DNA of 64,000 nt from an archaeon HR01. GTDB taxonomy: Archaea; Thermoproteota; Nitrososphaeria_A; Caldarchaeales; Caldarchaeaceae. Numbering within the stretch: the stretch's first letter is position 1; each line of letters starts with the position of its first letter. Below the pieces are notes generated by a model. It was not told the DNA's origin and did not search any database. It saw nothing but the letters and a program-made list of their open reading frames with translations. The stretch is from NCBI GenBank assembly GCA_002898355.1, contig BEHD01000002.1, forward strand, positions 1 to 64,000, given 5' to 3'. This document shows, piece after piece, positions 33,063 to 43,715 of this stretch. The position numbers and the translations under genes are program-made.

Positions 33063-36000
33063 CTATCCAGAAACCGCCACCTCCTCGAGCCTTGTCTTAA
33101 CAATGCTGGAGACGCCGTTCACCATGTATACGCCGAATAATTCGTCGGCTTTCTCAGCCACAGCATCCTTCAGGGTAACCACAATAATCTGTCTCTCCCT
33201 AGACATGGTTTTTAGAAGGTTGACCAGCTTCGTTGTATGGTTGATATCCAGGTGGGCATCCACCTCATCAAAGATATAGAACTGGGCTGGGGTCATGCCT
33301 TGGAGGGCGAGTATTAGACTGATGGCCGCGACAGACTTCTCCCCTCCGCTCACTGCAGCGGTTGACCTTATCTGTTTGCCTGGGAACCGAACCATCATCT
33401 CCACCTCCGACCTATTAGGGTCTTCAGGGTTTGAAAGCACCAGAAAGCCCTCCCCCCCTGTAAGCTGGTGGAAGAAATACCCGAAGGCCTCCGATACCTG
33501 CTTTAGAGTCCTGTTAAAGGCCTGAGCCTCCTCCTCGTCTATCGATCTGATAAGCTCGAGGATCTGCTGCCTCTCCATTTCCAGCTCGTAGATTCTAGAA
33601 GATCTCACCTTGTAGTTGGGGATGACTGACTCGTACTGGGTTGGGGAGAGCTGGTTCACCACCGGTATCTCCCGGCTCTCCTCCTCCAGTATGGTGAGAA
33701 ATTCTAGTGGCGGGCATCCAGTCTTTACATCACCCAGCGATAAACCTAGAGAGGTTAATTTTTCGTTCATGGCTGATAGGCTTGTTTCAAGCCTAACCCT
33801 CTCAAGGCGTAGTGACTGCTCCTCCTTCACTAGGCTTGATATTGTCTCACCCAGCATTTGGAGTTCCTTCTCCAGACCCCTAATTTCCTGCTCCAGTCCC
33901 TGTTTTGAAATCCTTAACTGTCGTAACTCCTCTACGATGTTTTTTAGAGCCTCTGTAAGCTGGCCTACTTTGGCCTGGGAGGTGTTTAGTTTTTGCCGTA
34001 GCTCGTTTAGCCGCTCTTCCACCCCTGCGTTTTTTTCATCAAATTTGGAGAGGTCTAAAAGGTAGGACTCGGCCTGCTGCATCATAGAATTTTTCCTTGA
34101 GATGTTTCTTTCCCGTTCATTCTGAAGCCTCGCCAACTCATATGAAATCCTATTTCTACGGGATGAAATCTCGCCTACCATATTAGCAAGGCTTGAGACC
34201 TCCTGCCTCAGACGCCTTACCGACTGTCTGACATTTTCCAGCTCCTCAAGTTTAGGATGGAGAGAGCCGATATCCTCGGATATCTTCCTACGCTGGCTTG
34301 TAAGCTCCTCCACCCTCCTCCTATACCTCTCCAGCATCTTCTCCGCATCCGCCCTTCTAGTCTTCAATGTCTCAATCCCCGCCTCCAATTTTTTGAGGCC
34401 GTCCATGACTCTTGAACGCTCGGAAGCCTTCTCCTCCAATAGCTTTTCCAGTAACGCCTTCTCCCCAGCAATAGACCTCCTCTTTATCTCCAACTGTGAA
34501 TATGCCTCCTCAACGGTCTTCTGCAGGTTCCGGAGCCTCTCTAGATGTATATTGAGGACGTCTCTAAGATTTTTTTCCCCTGCATGAACAGATATGCGGC
34601 CGTATGCGTCTACGTATAGACCGTCCTCTGTGACTATGTTCTTCACACCTCCGGCCAACCCATCAAATTTTACTATCTTCACATTTCCCGAGATAGCTGA
34701 GTATATTGTGTCGCCGTGTCTTACAGGTTTTAGGGAGCTTAAGATCTTGGCTGGAACGATTTTAACCGATAGCCCGTAGGAGGCGGCCTGGGCTGCTAAA
34801 TTCAGAGCTGCCATCTCCTCATCCACCACGACAGCGTTTAGCCAGTCTCCGAGCAGTGAGGCGGATGCCTTGTCTATGCCTCCCAGATACTCCCCCAGTG
34901 TCCTGAGATATGTTTCTCCTTGGTTATCTTCGGTCCCGGACTCCATCAGGAGCTCCAGGTTTGTTCTGAGGGCTTTAACCTCTGCAAGCCTCTGCTCAAC
35001 CTCACCCAGCTTGGCAGCCAAAACCTCCAGCCTAGCTGATACCTCCTCATTTCTTATCCGGGCCTGACCAATATCATCCTCGATAGCTTTCAGCCTCTCC
35101 ATCAATCTCTCATATTCGGCGGATGATGCCGCCATGTCACTATCGACGGCTTTGAGGCTCTCCTCAAGTCTCCCACACTCGTTCAAAGCGTCACCCAGCT
35201 GCCTCTCCAGCTCCTCCAGAAGTATAGACCGTCCATCTTCGGAGATGTTGAGGTATGACACATCTTTTATGATGGCGGCCATCCTGTCCTCCTCCGACTC
35301 CAGCCTCTTCTTGAGAGTGTCTAGCTGGGAGTTCTTCTCGGCCAGCTCGCCAGAGACCTGATTCAGCTCATCCTGCAGCCTCCCTATCTGCTTGTCTAGC
35401 TCTTCTAGGACGCTATCTATCTTCGAGGCTGCCTCCCTAAGCTGTTCCGCTCTCTCCATAAATGTCTGCTTCTGGGCTGATGAGAATTTGAGGTTAGATT
35501 CTATAGTTGATATCTCGGCGGAGAGGCGGGTGGTCTCCATTCTCTCAGTGTTCAGCTGCTCGTAGAGCCTTGAGTAGGTCTCGGATTTTTCAGCCTCCAG
35601 GCTAGTTATCTCCGCCAGCTTTCCCCGTAGCTCCTCTATCTTCTCACTTATTCTCTGACGGAGGTCCGACTTCTCCGAAATCTCCGATGTTAAGGCGTTG
35701 ATTCTTTCATCAACCTCTTCCAGATTCCTTCTCTGGAGCTCTATCTCTCTCGATATGTTGGCTGTGCGCAGGAGGTTGATATACTTCTCCAAGAGCGTCT
35801 TCCTGAGGAGCTGGTTCCTCTCAAGAGCCAGTTGCTTTAGGCGGTTTCTCACCTCCGAGGTACCGGCGTTGGCAACCTCGAGATTCTTCTCGGCTATCTG
35901 GAGCTCCTTCTGGGCCTCATCCCTCTTCTTCTTATAGCCTGCTATCCCCGCCACATCCTCCAATACCTTACGTAGCTCGGAGCCATCCATCTCCGCCACA

Positions 36001-36443
36001 CTCACAACGGAGCCCTGTGTCACGATGTTTAGGCCGTCGGGGCTGATGTTTGCTGCCGAAAGAATCGTAAGCATCTCATTACGTGAGACCTGGCGGCCGT
36101 TTATCATATACTCGCTTTCCCCCGACATGTTAAGCCTTCGCGTTATAATCACCTCATCCGAGTCGACGGGGATCTCCCTAGATCTGTTTTCCAGGGCGAG
36201 GGTGACGGAGGCCGAGGTTGCCTTCTCACTCGGTGAATCGTGCAGCAGGTTGGAGAGCCTGCTGGCCCTTAGGTTGTGGGCGCTCAGCTCACCCAGGGCG
36301 AATCTTACAGCGTCCACTACGGTGGATTTCCCGCCGCCGTTGGGGCCAGTGATAACGATAAGCCCGGGAGGGAATCTGAGCTGGGCCTTCCTCCTACCGA
36401 AAGACTTGAAGCCCTGGATAGTCAGCCTAGATATCTTCACCAT
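33063..36443 (-). CDS. smc: Chromosome segregation ATPase SMC
   Basis: A 1126-residue SMC protein. Walker A is GPNGGGKSTVVDA (33-45), long coiled coils run about 165-480 and 640-960, the hinge is about 490-640 (with AYGRISVHAGEKNLRDVL-type sequence), the ABC signature is AVSGGEKSVAAISLILAL and Walker B is FYIFDEVDAHLD. The length is typical. It folds and segregates chromosomes with ScpA and ScpB encoded directly downstream. It heads a leftward series of nine genes with gaps of at most about 45 bp. Confidence 0.97.
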   Translation of the reverse strand: MVKISRLTIQGFKSFGRRKAQLRFPPGLIVITGPNGGGKSTVVDAVRFALGELSAHNLRASRLSNLLHDSPSEKATSASVTLALENRSREIPVDSDEVIITRRLNMSGESEYMINGRQVSRNEMLTILSAANISPDGLNIVTQGSVVSVAEMDGSELRKVLEDVAGIAGYKKKRDEAQKELQIAEKNLEVANAGTSEVRNRLKQLALERNQLLRKTLLEKYINLLRTANISREIELQRRNLEEVDERINALTSEISEKSDLRQRISEKIEELRGKLAEITSLEAEKSETYSRLYEQLNTERMETTRLSAEISTIESNLKFSSAQKQTFMERAEQLREAASKIDSVLEELDKQIGRLQDELNQVSGELAEKNSQLDTLKKRLESEEDRMAAIIKDVSYLNISEDGRSILLEELERQLGDALNECGRLEESLKAVDSDMAASSAEYERLMERLKAIEDDIGQARIRNEEVSARLEVLAAKLGEVEQRLAEVKALRTNLELLMESGTEDNQGETYLRTLGEYLGGIDKASASLLGDWLNAVVVDEEMAALNLAAQAASYGLSVKIVPAKILSSLKPVRHGDTIYSAISGNVKIVKFDGLAGGVKNIVTEDGLYVDAYGRISVHAGEKNLRDVLNIHLERLRNLQKTVEEAYSQLEIKRRSIAGEKALLEKLLEEKASERSRVMDGLKKLEAGIETLKTRRADAEKMLERYRRRVEELTSQRRKISEDIGSLHPKLEELENVRQSVRRLRQEVSSLANMVGEISSRRNRISYELARLQNERERNISRKNSMMQQAESYLLDLSKFDEKNAGVEERLNELRQKLNTSQAKVGQLTEALKNIVEELRQLRISKQGLEQEIRGLEKELQMLGETISSLVKEEQSLRLERVRLETSLSAMNEKLTSLGLSLGDVKTGCPPLEFLTILEEESREIPVVNQLSPTQYESVIPNYKVRSSRIYELEMERQQILELIRSIDEEEAQAFNRTLKQVSEAFGYFFHQLTGGEGFLVLSNPEDPNRSEVEMMVRFPGKQIRSTAAVSGGEKSVAAISLILALQGMTPAQFYIFDEVDAHLDINHTTKLVNLLKTMSRERQIIVVTLKDAVAEKADELFGVYMVNGVSSIVKTRLEEVAVSG

Positions 36444-36586
36444 TTCCGGCTTTCCGTAATCTCGCAGGCCTTAATAGTTATGGGTGGGCCGGCCGGGACG
36501 CTATTTATTTAGCTATTACATGAGTAATACCCTCAACTTCATATTATATAACCTCCCATATATGCAGGTTTTAGGCAGGGAGGCCG

Positions 36587-37666
36587 ATGGCTGAGGACTT
36601 CAAATCCAGGTTTGAGAAGCTTATAGAAACCATCAGGGCAAAGTCCATAAGCTGCCTCCTACTCCTCAACCCATCCAATATCTACTATTTTACGGGTTTT
36701 AGAGGTGGTGGTGTTCTACTAGTAACATCCGACGGTGTGGCAACCTTCTACACTTGGAGGCCTCAAGGCACTAGGAGAAATCTCTCGGAGATGGTGGATA
36801 TCGTCCAGCCTAGACGTGCGGGTGGAGACCTAGCCACGTATGTGCTTGAGGAGCTGAAGGATAGGCGTCTAACCATCGGATACGATACCCTTTCAGCGGA
36901 GACCTACCAAAAAATTGTCAAGTATGCGCAGAACCTCCTCCTGACACCTTTTAACGAGACTATATGGGAGATAAGACAGCCGAAGTCTGATGAAGAGATA
37001 GCCCTCCTCTCCAAGGCTTGCGAGATCGCAGCCGACGCCGTCGAGACGGTGAAGGAGCTTATCTCGGCCGGGGCCACTGTAAGCGAGCTGAAGAGGTATG
37101 TGGCCGAGGAGATCTTAAGGTCTGGGGCTGAGGGGCTTGCCTTCACCCCGTCGATAACGGTGTCAGAGGACCTAGTATACGGTGTCCAGTCGCCGGTCAG
37201 CCGTATGTTGAGAGAGGGCGACACAGTGTCTCTGAAGGCTGGAGCTATAGTTGAAGGCTACCATTCCGACATCTCGAGAACCTTCTACATAGGGTCCAAC
37301 CCACCAGAATCCTTGAAGAAAACATACAGTAAAACCTTAGAGGTTTTGGCGGGTTTGGAAGATCTCTCGATTTCATGGTCCCCGGCAGTGTCTGTATACG
37401 AGAAGGTGGTGTCCGCCCTGAAATCTGCAGACATAGAGGCTTCATATCTAGACGTAATCGGACATGGAATCGGACTTGACCTTATCGAGCCTCCCGATAT
37501 CTCGCCGGCCAGCACGGACATATTGAGGCAGGGCACGGTTCTGTCTTTGGGGGTTGAAATCCTAGTCCATGAAGGGATGGGGTTCCAGTTCTCAGATATG
37601 TATGTTGTGGAGGGGAAGAAGCCTAGGAGAATCTCCAAACTCGCCACAGAGCTAGCCCTTGGCTAG
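36587..37666 (+). CDS. M24-family (Xaa-Pro peptidase-like) protein lacking metal ligands
   Basis: A 359-residue creatinase/prolidase-fold protein with an N-terminal domain (LLLLNPSNIYYFTGF) and a C-terminal pita-bread domain. Family context is clear in GAIVEGYHSDISRTFYIG and VIGHGIGLDLIEPP. Of the five metal ligands, Asp228 and His293 remain. The first Asp aligns with Lys217, the first Glu with about Gly322 (Glu324 is nearby), and the last Glu with Ser336. It may therefore be a non-catalytic relative, as with Spt16-type domains, or use a different site. Its end overlaps the convergent cis-prenyltransferase gene by four bases. Confidence 0.75.
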   Translation: MAEDFKSRFEKLIETIRAKSISCLLLLNPSNIYYFTGFRGGGVLLVTSDGVATFYTWRPQGTRRNLSEMVDIVQPRRAGGDLATYVLEELKDRRLTIGYDTLSAETYQKIVKYAQNLLLTPFNETIWEIRQPKSDEEIALLSKACEIAADAVETVKELISAGATVSELKRYVAEEILRSGAEGLAFTPSITVSEDLVYGVQSPVSRMLREGDTVSLKAGAIVEGYHSDISRTFYIGSNPPESLKKTYSKTLEVLAGLEDLSISWSPAVSVYEKVVSALKSADIEASYLDVIGHGIGLDLIEPPDISPASTDILRQGTVLSLGVEILVHEGMGFQFSDMYVVEGKKPRRISKLATELALG

Positions 37667-38445
37667 AGGCCGAACCGCCTACTCCTCTGCTGGAAGGTCC
37701 TGATGGCCCTGAGAAGATCTATGAATCTGAAGTCGGGGAAGTTCACATCTATGAATATTAGTTCACTGTAAGCCGACTGCCAGAGAAGGAAGTTGCTAAT
37801 CCTGACTTCTCCGGATGTTCTTATGATTAGCTCGGGTTCGGGGTGTGGAAGCCCTCGGGTGTAGAGAGACTCCTCAACAGTCTTCTCATCTATCTGTTCG
37901 ACACTTAAGAGGCCGTTTTTCACTTTAAGCGCTATAGACCTTACAGCATCCAGTATCTCGCTTCTTCCGCCATATGCCACGGCTATGTTGAGAAAGTGGC
38001 GGCTGTAGCCTGAGGTTTTTCTCTCCAACCTTTCAAGGGCTGCCCTCACATCGGAGGGGAGCATCTCCTTCCTCCCCAAAACTCTGACACGAACCTTGTA
38101 GGAGTGTATGAGATTGGACCTCTCCAGTTTTTCAGCCCTATCCTTTATCAGACTTAAGAGAGCCCCAACCTCCTCAGGCTTTCTCCTCATGTTCTCCGTG
38201 GAGAGCGCGAAGAGGGTGATGGTCTCAACGCCTATCTTTAACGTATCCTCCAAAATCTCCTCAAGCCTGTCAGCCCCATATCTATGCCCAACCCACGGAG
38301 GCCAGCCACGGCGGGTGGCCCATCTACGGTTTCCATCAACTATGATTGCTATATGCTTTGGGAGGGGCCGGCTTAAGACAACATGTCTAAGCCATCGCTC
38401 ATATATCCAGTAGACACCGAATAGCTTCAGGAGACGGCCCAGCAT
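37663..38445 (-). CDS. uppS: Cis-prenyltransferase (polyprenyl diphosphate synthase)
   Basis: A 260-residue UppS-family enzyme. It shows HIAIIVDGNRRWATRRGWPPWVGHRYGADRL with the catalytic Asp and the NxxRW site, FALSTENMRRKPEEV, and the C-terminal ELIIRTSGEVRISNFLLWQSAYSEL. It makes the long-chain polyprenyl carrier lipid used for glycan transfer in archaea. It abuts the DUF373 gene with no gap, so the two are likely cotranscribed. Confidence 0.93.
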   Translation of the reverse strand: MLGRLLKLFGVYWIYERWLRHVVLSRPLPKHIAIIVDGNRRWATRRGWPPWVGHRYGADRLEEILEDTLKIGVETITLFALSTENMRRKPEEVGALLSLIKDRAEKLERSNLIHSYKVRVRVLGRKEMLPSDVRAALERLERKTSGYSRHFLNIAVAYGGRSEILDAVRSIALKVKNGLLSVEQIDEKTVEESLYTRGLPHPEPELIIRTSGEVRISNFLLWQSAYSELIFIDVNFPDFRFIDLLRAIRTFQQRSRRFGL

Positions 38446-39633
38446 CTACTGACTACCCTCCCTCACTTTTCTAAAATACCTGCCGTACAGCTTCATTAAT
38501 GTTCTCGTCAGGGCGAAGGTTACACCCAGAGTCACTACACCCATGACACCTGTTATTAGGAAGAGTTGGACAGCTGGGTCTCCGGCTGATACTGCAGGCC
38601 CAGCCTCTAGGAGGATTCCAGCCCTCTTAAGCAGCGCCCAAAGCCATATCGCGACCACTCCGGCCTGGATGGTCCTCCAAAATCTCGGGTGTCTCGTGAA
38701 GAGATAGTAGAGCATGTTTGAGATAACTAGGACGAGGATGCTGACGGCTACTAGGTCTATACTACCGGTTAGGAAGGCCCCGATTACAAGGGGCATTAGG
38801 GATAGGATATATCCTAAATCCCTAGCAGCCTCACCTATTGAGAGTTTTGACAGCTGCTCAATTACAGTCACCGAGCCCACATATAGCGCCACCAAGAATG
38901 TGGCTACGGCTGTTAGTGACGCAAATAGCCTTAGCTGGTTTATCGCAGGCATCTGTGCGAGCCTGCCCAACCCCGAGAAGGCCCTAGATATTGCCATGTC
39001 TATCCTAAAGCCCCACATGATGAAGAGCAGCCCCAGTCCCAAAATTATGATGGCGGGCTGGAAAATCCCGAAGTAGTACAGTATACCTGTGATGGCTACC
39101 AGTATGCCTGGGACGCCAACCAGGAAGCGTGCGTATCTAGGGTCTGAGAGGCCGAGTCTCAGATACTTCCCCAAGAGTATCCAGGACTGCTCGACCGACT
39201 GGCTTTGACGTACCGTTACCCTTCTAATGGAGGCTATGGGGATCTGGCTGGCTATGATGGGTGTGACAGTTGCATCTGTCACGCCATCACTTACGAAGAC
39301 GCATCTGTCGGCTGGGAACCTCTCTAAAACTTTTCTCAACTGGTTGAAGACTTCCATGTCGGCCTCCAGCCCCTCCTTCGGTGAGCCGGTGACTGTGGCC
39401 ATCTCCACCCTTCCACCGTACTTATCCACCAGTTCGTCATAGATTTTGATGGCTGCGAATACGGCGTTGGAGTCCGGGTCTTCAGGGTCAGCCAGCGCCA
39501 GCTTTACAGCTGCCTCGAGGTTGGCCTCTTTACCCACCACAGGGCCCCGAACCCCTGTCTTAACTCCCAGGTCGTCGTCTTTGTCTACAACCAGTATTAG
39601 GATGCGTTCTCCGTCCTCAGCCATTCCCCCCAT
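38446..39633 (-). CDS. DUF373 membrane protein
   Basis: A 395-residue protein. The N-terminal soluble part (about 1-165) is the DUF373 signature ILVVDKDDDLGVKTGVRGPVVG and DPEDPDSNAVFAAIKIYDELV, with VFVSDGVTDATVTPII. The rest contains about six to seven membrane helices. The family is widespread in archaea, with no known function. It often sits with lipid or cell-envelope genes. Here the gap to the cis-prenyltransferase gene is zero. The ATG at 39633 lies about 25 bp after a TATA-like GTTATATCG. Confidence 0.8.
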   Translation of the reverse strand: MGGMAEDGERILILVVDKDDDLGVKTGVRGPVVGKEANLEAAVKLALADPEDPDSNAVFAAIKIYDELVDKYGGRVEMATVTGSPKEGLEADMEVFNQLRKVLERFPADRCVFVSDGVTDATVTPIIASQIPIASIRRVTVRQSQSVEQSWILLGKYLRLGLSDPRYARFLVGVPGILVAITGILYYFGIFQPAIIILGLGLLFIMWGFRIDMAISRAFSGLGRLAQMPAINQLRLFASLTAVATFLVALYVGSVTVIEQLSKLSIGEAARDLGYILSLMPLVIGAFLTGSIDLVAVSILVLVISNMLYYLFTRHPRFWRTIQAGVVAIWLWALLKRAGILLEAGPAVSAGDPAVQLFLITGVMGVVTLGVTFALTRTLMKLYGRYFRKVREGSQ

Positions 39634-39745
39634 TTAAATTGTGCTGGATGGCCGATATAACGTTATACTATTGCATAATTTAGAACATGCAGGTTCTATC
39701 ATCTAGAACTAACATCTTAATAGGCCCACAGACTTTAATGGGTTG

Positions 39746-40225
39746 ATGTCTGGGGAGGCTGTGGATGAACGGCTGAAAAAGCTGGAGGAAGAGAATAAGA
39801 GCTTGAAGGAGTCGATACTCTACCTCCAGTCCGAGCTGGCTAACATGAGGAGATTGATGGATAAAGAGATGGATAGGGTGAGGCTTTCAACGCTGGAGAG
39901 AGTTTTTTCGCGGCTAATCACGATATATCAGGACTTCGGAAGGGTTTTGGAAGGCCTCCGCTCAGCCTCCAACCCCTTTACGACGGCTGAGGGTTTCGCC
40001 ATGTTGTATAGGGAGTTGGAGGGCCTTCTAAAATCGGAGGGTGTGGAGAGGATGGAGGTTCTGGGGAAGCCCTTCAACCCGTTCGAGCATGAGGCGGTGG
40101 AGTATGTGGAGGGTGAGAAGGATGAGGACGTGATAGTTGAAGAGATTGAGCCTGGCTATAGGCTGGGTGACAGGGTGTTGAAGCCTCCCAAAGTTAAGGT
40201 GGCTAGGAGGAGGGCCACATCTTGA
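39746..40225 (+). CDS. grpE: GrpE nucleotide exchange factor
   Basis: A 159-residue protein with an N-terminal coiled coil (LKKLEEENKSLKESILYLQSELANMRRLMDKE) and a C-terminal beta domain that includes GKPFNPFEHEAVEYVEGEKDEDVIVEEIEPGYRLGDRVLKPPKVKVA, a clear GrpE signature. It releases ADP from DnaK. It is followed 74 bp later by dnaK. The ATG at 39746 fits a TATA-like element near 39716. Confidence 0.92.
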   Translation: MSGEAVDERLKKLEEENKSLKESILYLQSELANMRRLMDKEMDRVRLSTLERVFSRLITIYQDFGRVLEGLRSASNPFTTAEGFAMLYRELEGLLKSEGVERMEVLGKPFNPFEHEAVEYVEGEKDEDVIVEEIEPGYRLGDRVLKPPKVKVARRRATS

Positions 40226-40299
40226 AAAAATCTATATCCCAGCATCTTGGGGGTAGGGGTTTAAAGATATAAGGTGTTGCCTTCCCCTAATAGTCTGGT

Positions 40300-42093
40300 A
40301 TGACTGAGAGAATAATCGGCATAGACCTAGGCACCAGTAACTCTGCTGCCGCCGTGGTGGTGGGTGGAAAGCCCACCATAATCCCCTCCATCGAAGGCGT
40401 GACCCTCTACGGCAAGGCATTCCCTTCCTACGTTGCCTTCACAAAGGAGGGGGAGCTGCTAGTCGGTGAGCCGGCCAGAAGACAAGCCATACTAAATCCT
40501 GAGGGGACGGTGACTGCGTGGAAGAGGAAGATGGGGACAGACTACAAGTATACCATACACGGGAAAGAATACACCCCCCAACAGCTTTCAGCCTTCCTCC
40601 TACAGAAGATTAAACGTGATGCAGAGGCCTTCCTCGGGGAGCCGGTTAAGAAGGCCGTTATAACTGTTCCCGCATACTTCAACGACAACCAGAGGCAGGC
40701 CACCAAGGATGCGGGTGCGATAGCGGGTCTTGAGGTGGTCCGTATTATAAACGAGCCTACGGCTGCTGCGCTGGCCTATGGGCTCAACAAGCTGGAGCAG
40801 GAGATGCGTATCATGGTGTTTGACTTGGGTGGCGGAACATTAGACGTTACAATTATGGAGTTTGGGCAGGGGGTCTTCGAGGTTAAAGCGACGTCGGGCG
40901 ATACCCAGCTCGGCGGCACCGACATGGACAGGGCCCTAGTCGACTACATAGTGGAGAACTTCAAGTCTCAGACAGGTATCGACCTTAGAAAGGATGCGTC
41001 AGCCATGAATAGGGTTAGGGAGGCTGCTGAGAGGGCTAAGATAGAGCTCTCATCCACCACCGAGACCGAGATCAACCTCCCCTACATAGCCTACGACCAG
41101 GGTGGGCCGAAGAACCTTTACATGCGGATTAACAGGGCCACGCTGGAGCAGATTGTAAGCCCGATAGTGGAGAGATGCAGACAGCCTGTTCTACAGGCTC
41201 TACAAGATGCGAAACTGAGACCTGAAGACGTTGACAAGATAATTCTGGTGGGCGGGCCGACTAGGATGCCTATCATCCAGGAGTTCATCAAGAGGCTGAT
41301 GGGTAAGGAGCCGGAGAGGGGTGTTGACCCGATGGAGTGCGTGGCTATGGGTGCCGCAATACAGGGAGCAATCCTATCGGGCGAGCTGAGGGACAAAGAT
41401 ATAGTATTACTCGATGTGGTACCGATCTCCCTAGGAGTCGAGACGTTGGGAGGCATATTTACCAAGATAATAGATAGGAACACGACAATACCGGTGAAGC
41501 GGAGCGAGATATTTACCACCGCCGCCGACTTCCAGACCAGCGTCGAGATACATGTTCTCCAGGGTGAGAGGCCGATGGCCGCCGACAACGTATCCCTTGG
41601 GAGGTTCACCCTCTCGGGGATACCGCCAGCGCCCCGGGGAGTTCCCAAGATAGAGGTGACTTTCGACATCAACGCCGACGGAATCCTCACGGTCACGGCC
41701 AAAGACCTTGGAACGGGCAAGGATGTGAGTGTGAAGATAACTGCTCCACATAGGCTTTCCAAGGAGGAGGTGGAGAGGATGATTAAGGAGGCCGAGGCCT
41801 ACGCAGAGCAGGATAGGAGGAGGAAGCAGGAGGCGGAGCTGCGGAATGAGGCAGACTCACTAATATACACTGTGGAGAAGGCTCTCACCGAGTTCGGTGA
41901 CAAGGTCCCCCAGGAGACGAAGAAGGAGGTTGAGGATGACTTGAAGGCTTTGAAGGAGGCTGTCCAGGGCAAGGACATACAGGCTATCAAGGAGAAGCTC
42001 GAAAAACTTAGGAAGTCCGCCCAGAAGATAGGCGGTGCGGTGTATAGCCAGTCTGGGGAGAAGAAGGAGAGCGGTGAAGGAGAGAGACGTTGA
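40300..42093 (+). CDS. dnaK: Hsp70 chaperone DnaK
   Basis: A 597-residue Hsp70. The nucleotide-binding domain has [57 protein letters not shown] and [13 protein letters not shown]; the substrate domain has [15 protein letters not shown] and an alpha-helical lid. The C-terminus is charged and lacks an EEVD ending, as in bacterial-type Hsp70. Such genes in archaea derive from bacteria. A TATA-like GATATAAGG precedes the start by about 30 bp. dnaJ follows six bases after the stop. Confidence 0.97.
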   Translation: MTERIIGIDLGTSNSAAAVVVGGKPTIIPSIEGVTLYGKAFPSYVAFTKEGELLVGEPARRQAILNPEGTVTAWKRKMGTDYKYTIHGKEYTPQQLSAFLLQKIKRDAEAFLGEPVKKAVITVPAYFNDNQRQATKDAGAIAGLEVVRIINEPTAAALAYGLNKLEQEMRIMVFDLGGGTLDVTIMEFGQGVFEVKATSGDTQLGGTDMDRALVDYIVENFKSQTGIDLRKDASAMNRVREAAERAKIELSSTTETEINLPYIAYDQGGPKNLYMRINRATLEQIVSPIVERCRQPVLQALQDAKLRPEDVDKIILVGGPTRMPIIQEFIKRLMGKEPERGVDPMECVAMGAAIQGAILSGELRDKDIVLLDVVPISLGVETLGGIFTKIIDRNTTIPVKRSEIFTTAADFQTSVEIHVLQGERPMAADNVSLGRFTLSGIPPAPRGVPKIEVTFDINADGILTVTAKDLGTGKDVSVKITAPHRLSKEEVERMIKEAEAYAEQDRRRKQEAELRNEADSLIYTVEKALTEFGDKVPQETKKEVEDDLKALKEAVQGKDIQAIKEKLEKLRKSAQKIGGAVYSQSGEKKESGEGERR

Positions 42094-42099
42094 CCGAAA

Positions 42100-43209
42100 A
42101 TGGCTGCTGACGGTAAGGACTACTACGAGATACTGGGGGTGCCGAGGAATGCCTCCAAGGAGGAGATAAAAAGGGCTTATAGACGTCTCGCCCTCCAATA
42201 CCACCCCGATAGGAACAAGTCACCAGACGCTGAGGAGAAGTTTAAGGAGATCAGCGAGGCCTACGCAGTCCTCTCCGACGATGAGAAGAGAAGACTCTAC
42301 GACATGTATGGTAGGGCCGGTGTCTCATCCACATACACGGAGGAGGACCTCTTCCGCTCCACAAGGTTTGACTTTGAAGAGCTCTTCAGGGATTTAGGCC
42401 TAGGAGATTTCGAGTCGATATTTGAGAGGTTCTTCGGGTTCAGGGGTAGAGATAGAGGGCCCGAGCCGACCAGGGTGGAGCTGGAGATAAGCCTGGAGGA
42501 CGCCTTCAGGGGTGGTGAGAGGGTTTTCACAATAAATCTGCGGGATGTTTGTGACAGGTGTGAAGGCTCGGGAGCTGAGCCTGGATGGCTGGAGAAATGC
42601 CGTGTATGTAACGGTAGTGGCCAGAGGGTTGAGCGGCGGCAGACAGGGTTTATGTATTTCACCACGGTCACGACCTGTCGAGCATGTGGGGGCTTGGGCC
42701 AGACCGTTAAGAAGAGGTGCGAGAAATGTGGGGGTGGTGGAACGGTCGTCAGGCCCAGTCAGGTGAGGGTCCATGTCCCTCCCGGTGTCAACGATGGCGA
42801 TGTCCTTGTTCTGAGAAATATGGGTGTCTGGGATAGGATGGGTGGGAGGAGAGGAGACCTTCTCGTCCAGTTCAGGGTAAGACCCCATCCCTATATCAGG
42901 AGGGTTGGCGACAACCTTGTCGTTAATCTTCCGGTGGCTGTAAGTGAGGTTGTCTCGGGTAGGAGGATAGTGGTGCCTACACTGGACGGTGATGTCGAGG
43001 TTAAGCTCTCCCCAGAGCTTCTCACCAGGCCGTTGATTCTTAGGGGTAGGGGGATGCCCGGCGGTAGGGGGAGAGGGGACTTGGAGATAAGGGTCGAGGT
43101 CACCGTTCCTGACAACCTCTCCAGGGAGGTGAAAAACCTTTACGAGAGGCTGTCCCTCCTTGAGGGAGGCCTCATGGATGAGAAGAGGAGGAGACTGTTC
43201 CACCGTTAG
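42100..43209 (+). CDS. dnaJ: Hsp40 co-chaperone DnaJ
   Basis: A 369-residue type I DnaJ. The J domain occupies about 5-70 with the HPD motif in YHPDRNK. The Gly/Phe region is short. The zinc centre holds four CxxCxGxG-type repeats ([32 protein letters not shown]), followed by the C-terminal client-binding beta domains. It stimulates DnaK ATPase and delivers clients. Its end overlaps the convergent mptD gene by four bases. Confidence 0.96.
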   Translation: MAADGKDYYEILGVPRNASKEEIKRAYRRLALQYHPDRNKSPDAEEKFKEISEAYAVLSDDEKRRLYDMYGRAGVSSTYTEEDLFRSTRFDFEELFRDLGLGDFESIFERFFGFRGRDRGPEPTRVELEISLEDAFRGGERVFTINLRDVCDRCEGSGAEPGWLEKCRVCNGSGQRVERRQTGFMYFTTVTTCRACGGLGQTVKKRCEKCGGGGTVVRPSQVRVHVPPGVNDGDVLVLRNMGVWDRMGGRRGDLLVQFRVRPHPYIRRVGDNLVVNLPVAVSEVVSGRRIVVPTLDGDVEVKLSPELLTRPLILRGRGMPGGRGRGDLEIRVEVTVPDNLSREVKNLYERLSLLEGGLMDEKRRRLFHR

Positions 43210-43613
43210 CGATGTCTTATCCTCGCTACGTGGATTAAAGGATATTTGAGCTGCGGTATGTAGCTGATCTTGGCCGTGACCTCATATTCCCCATAGCTGG
43301 TTACAGCCTCTGCGATTATGTTCTCAGGTTTGAGGACGTCGTAGCCGTAGGGATGGCTTCTTCTCCTACCGCCGGTGAGTCTTATTTTCACTCTTCGCCT
43401 ATATGGCTGGAGGAGGAAAGACTGCTCCAGGGCTTTTGAGAGGAGATGCTTTAGCTGCGGCCTAGACGCATAGGGTATGCCGATAAGAGAGTGTAGGATG
43501 GAACCCATCGCTATACCGGCCTCGAAGATGGCCCTCTCCCTGTCAGTGAAGTCAGGTGGGAAAAACTTCCTCACCAGCCTCTCGGCGTGGAAGCCTTTCA
43601 TATCCCGAACCAT
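43206..43613 (-). CDS. mptD: Archaeal dihydroneopterin aldolase MptD-like
   Basis: A 135-residue protein matching the archaeal MptD (DUF372) family: [41 protein letters not shown], then [19 protein letters not shown]. MptD cleaves 7,8-dihydroneopterin in the tetrahydro(methano)pterin/folate branch. The ATG at 43613 lies about 25 bp after a TATA-like ATTAAATACC, suggesting leaderless expression. No other pterin genes are near. Confidence 0.75.
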   Translation of the reverse strand: MVRDMKGFHAERLVRKFFPPDFTDRERAIFEAGIAMGSILHSLIGIPYASRPQLKHLLSKALEQSFLLQPYRRRVKIRLTGGRRRSHPYGYDVLKPENIIAEAVTSYGEYEVTAKISYIPQLKYPLIHVARIRHR

Positions 43614-43715
43614 CTAGTGACTGGCGGCTGGTATTTAATCCAGCGGCTGGGGCTAATTTTATATGGAGGTATTGGAGGTAATACATTTAACCGACCGCCT
43701 TTACCTAAAGCCAGT

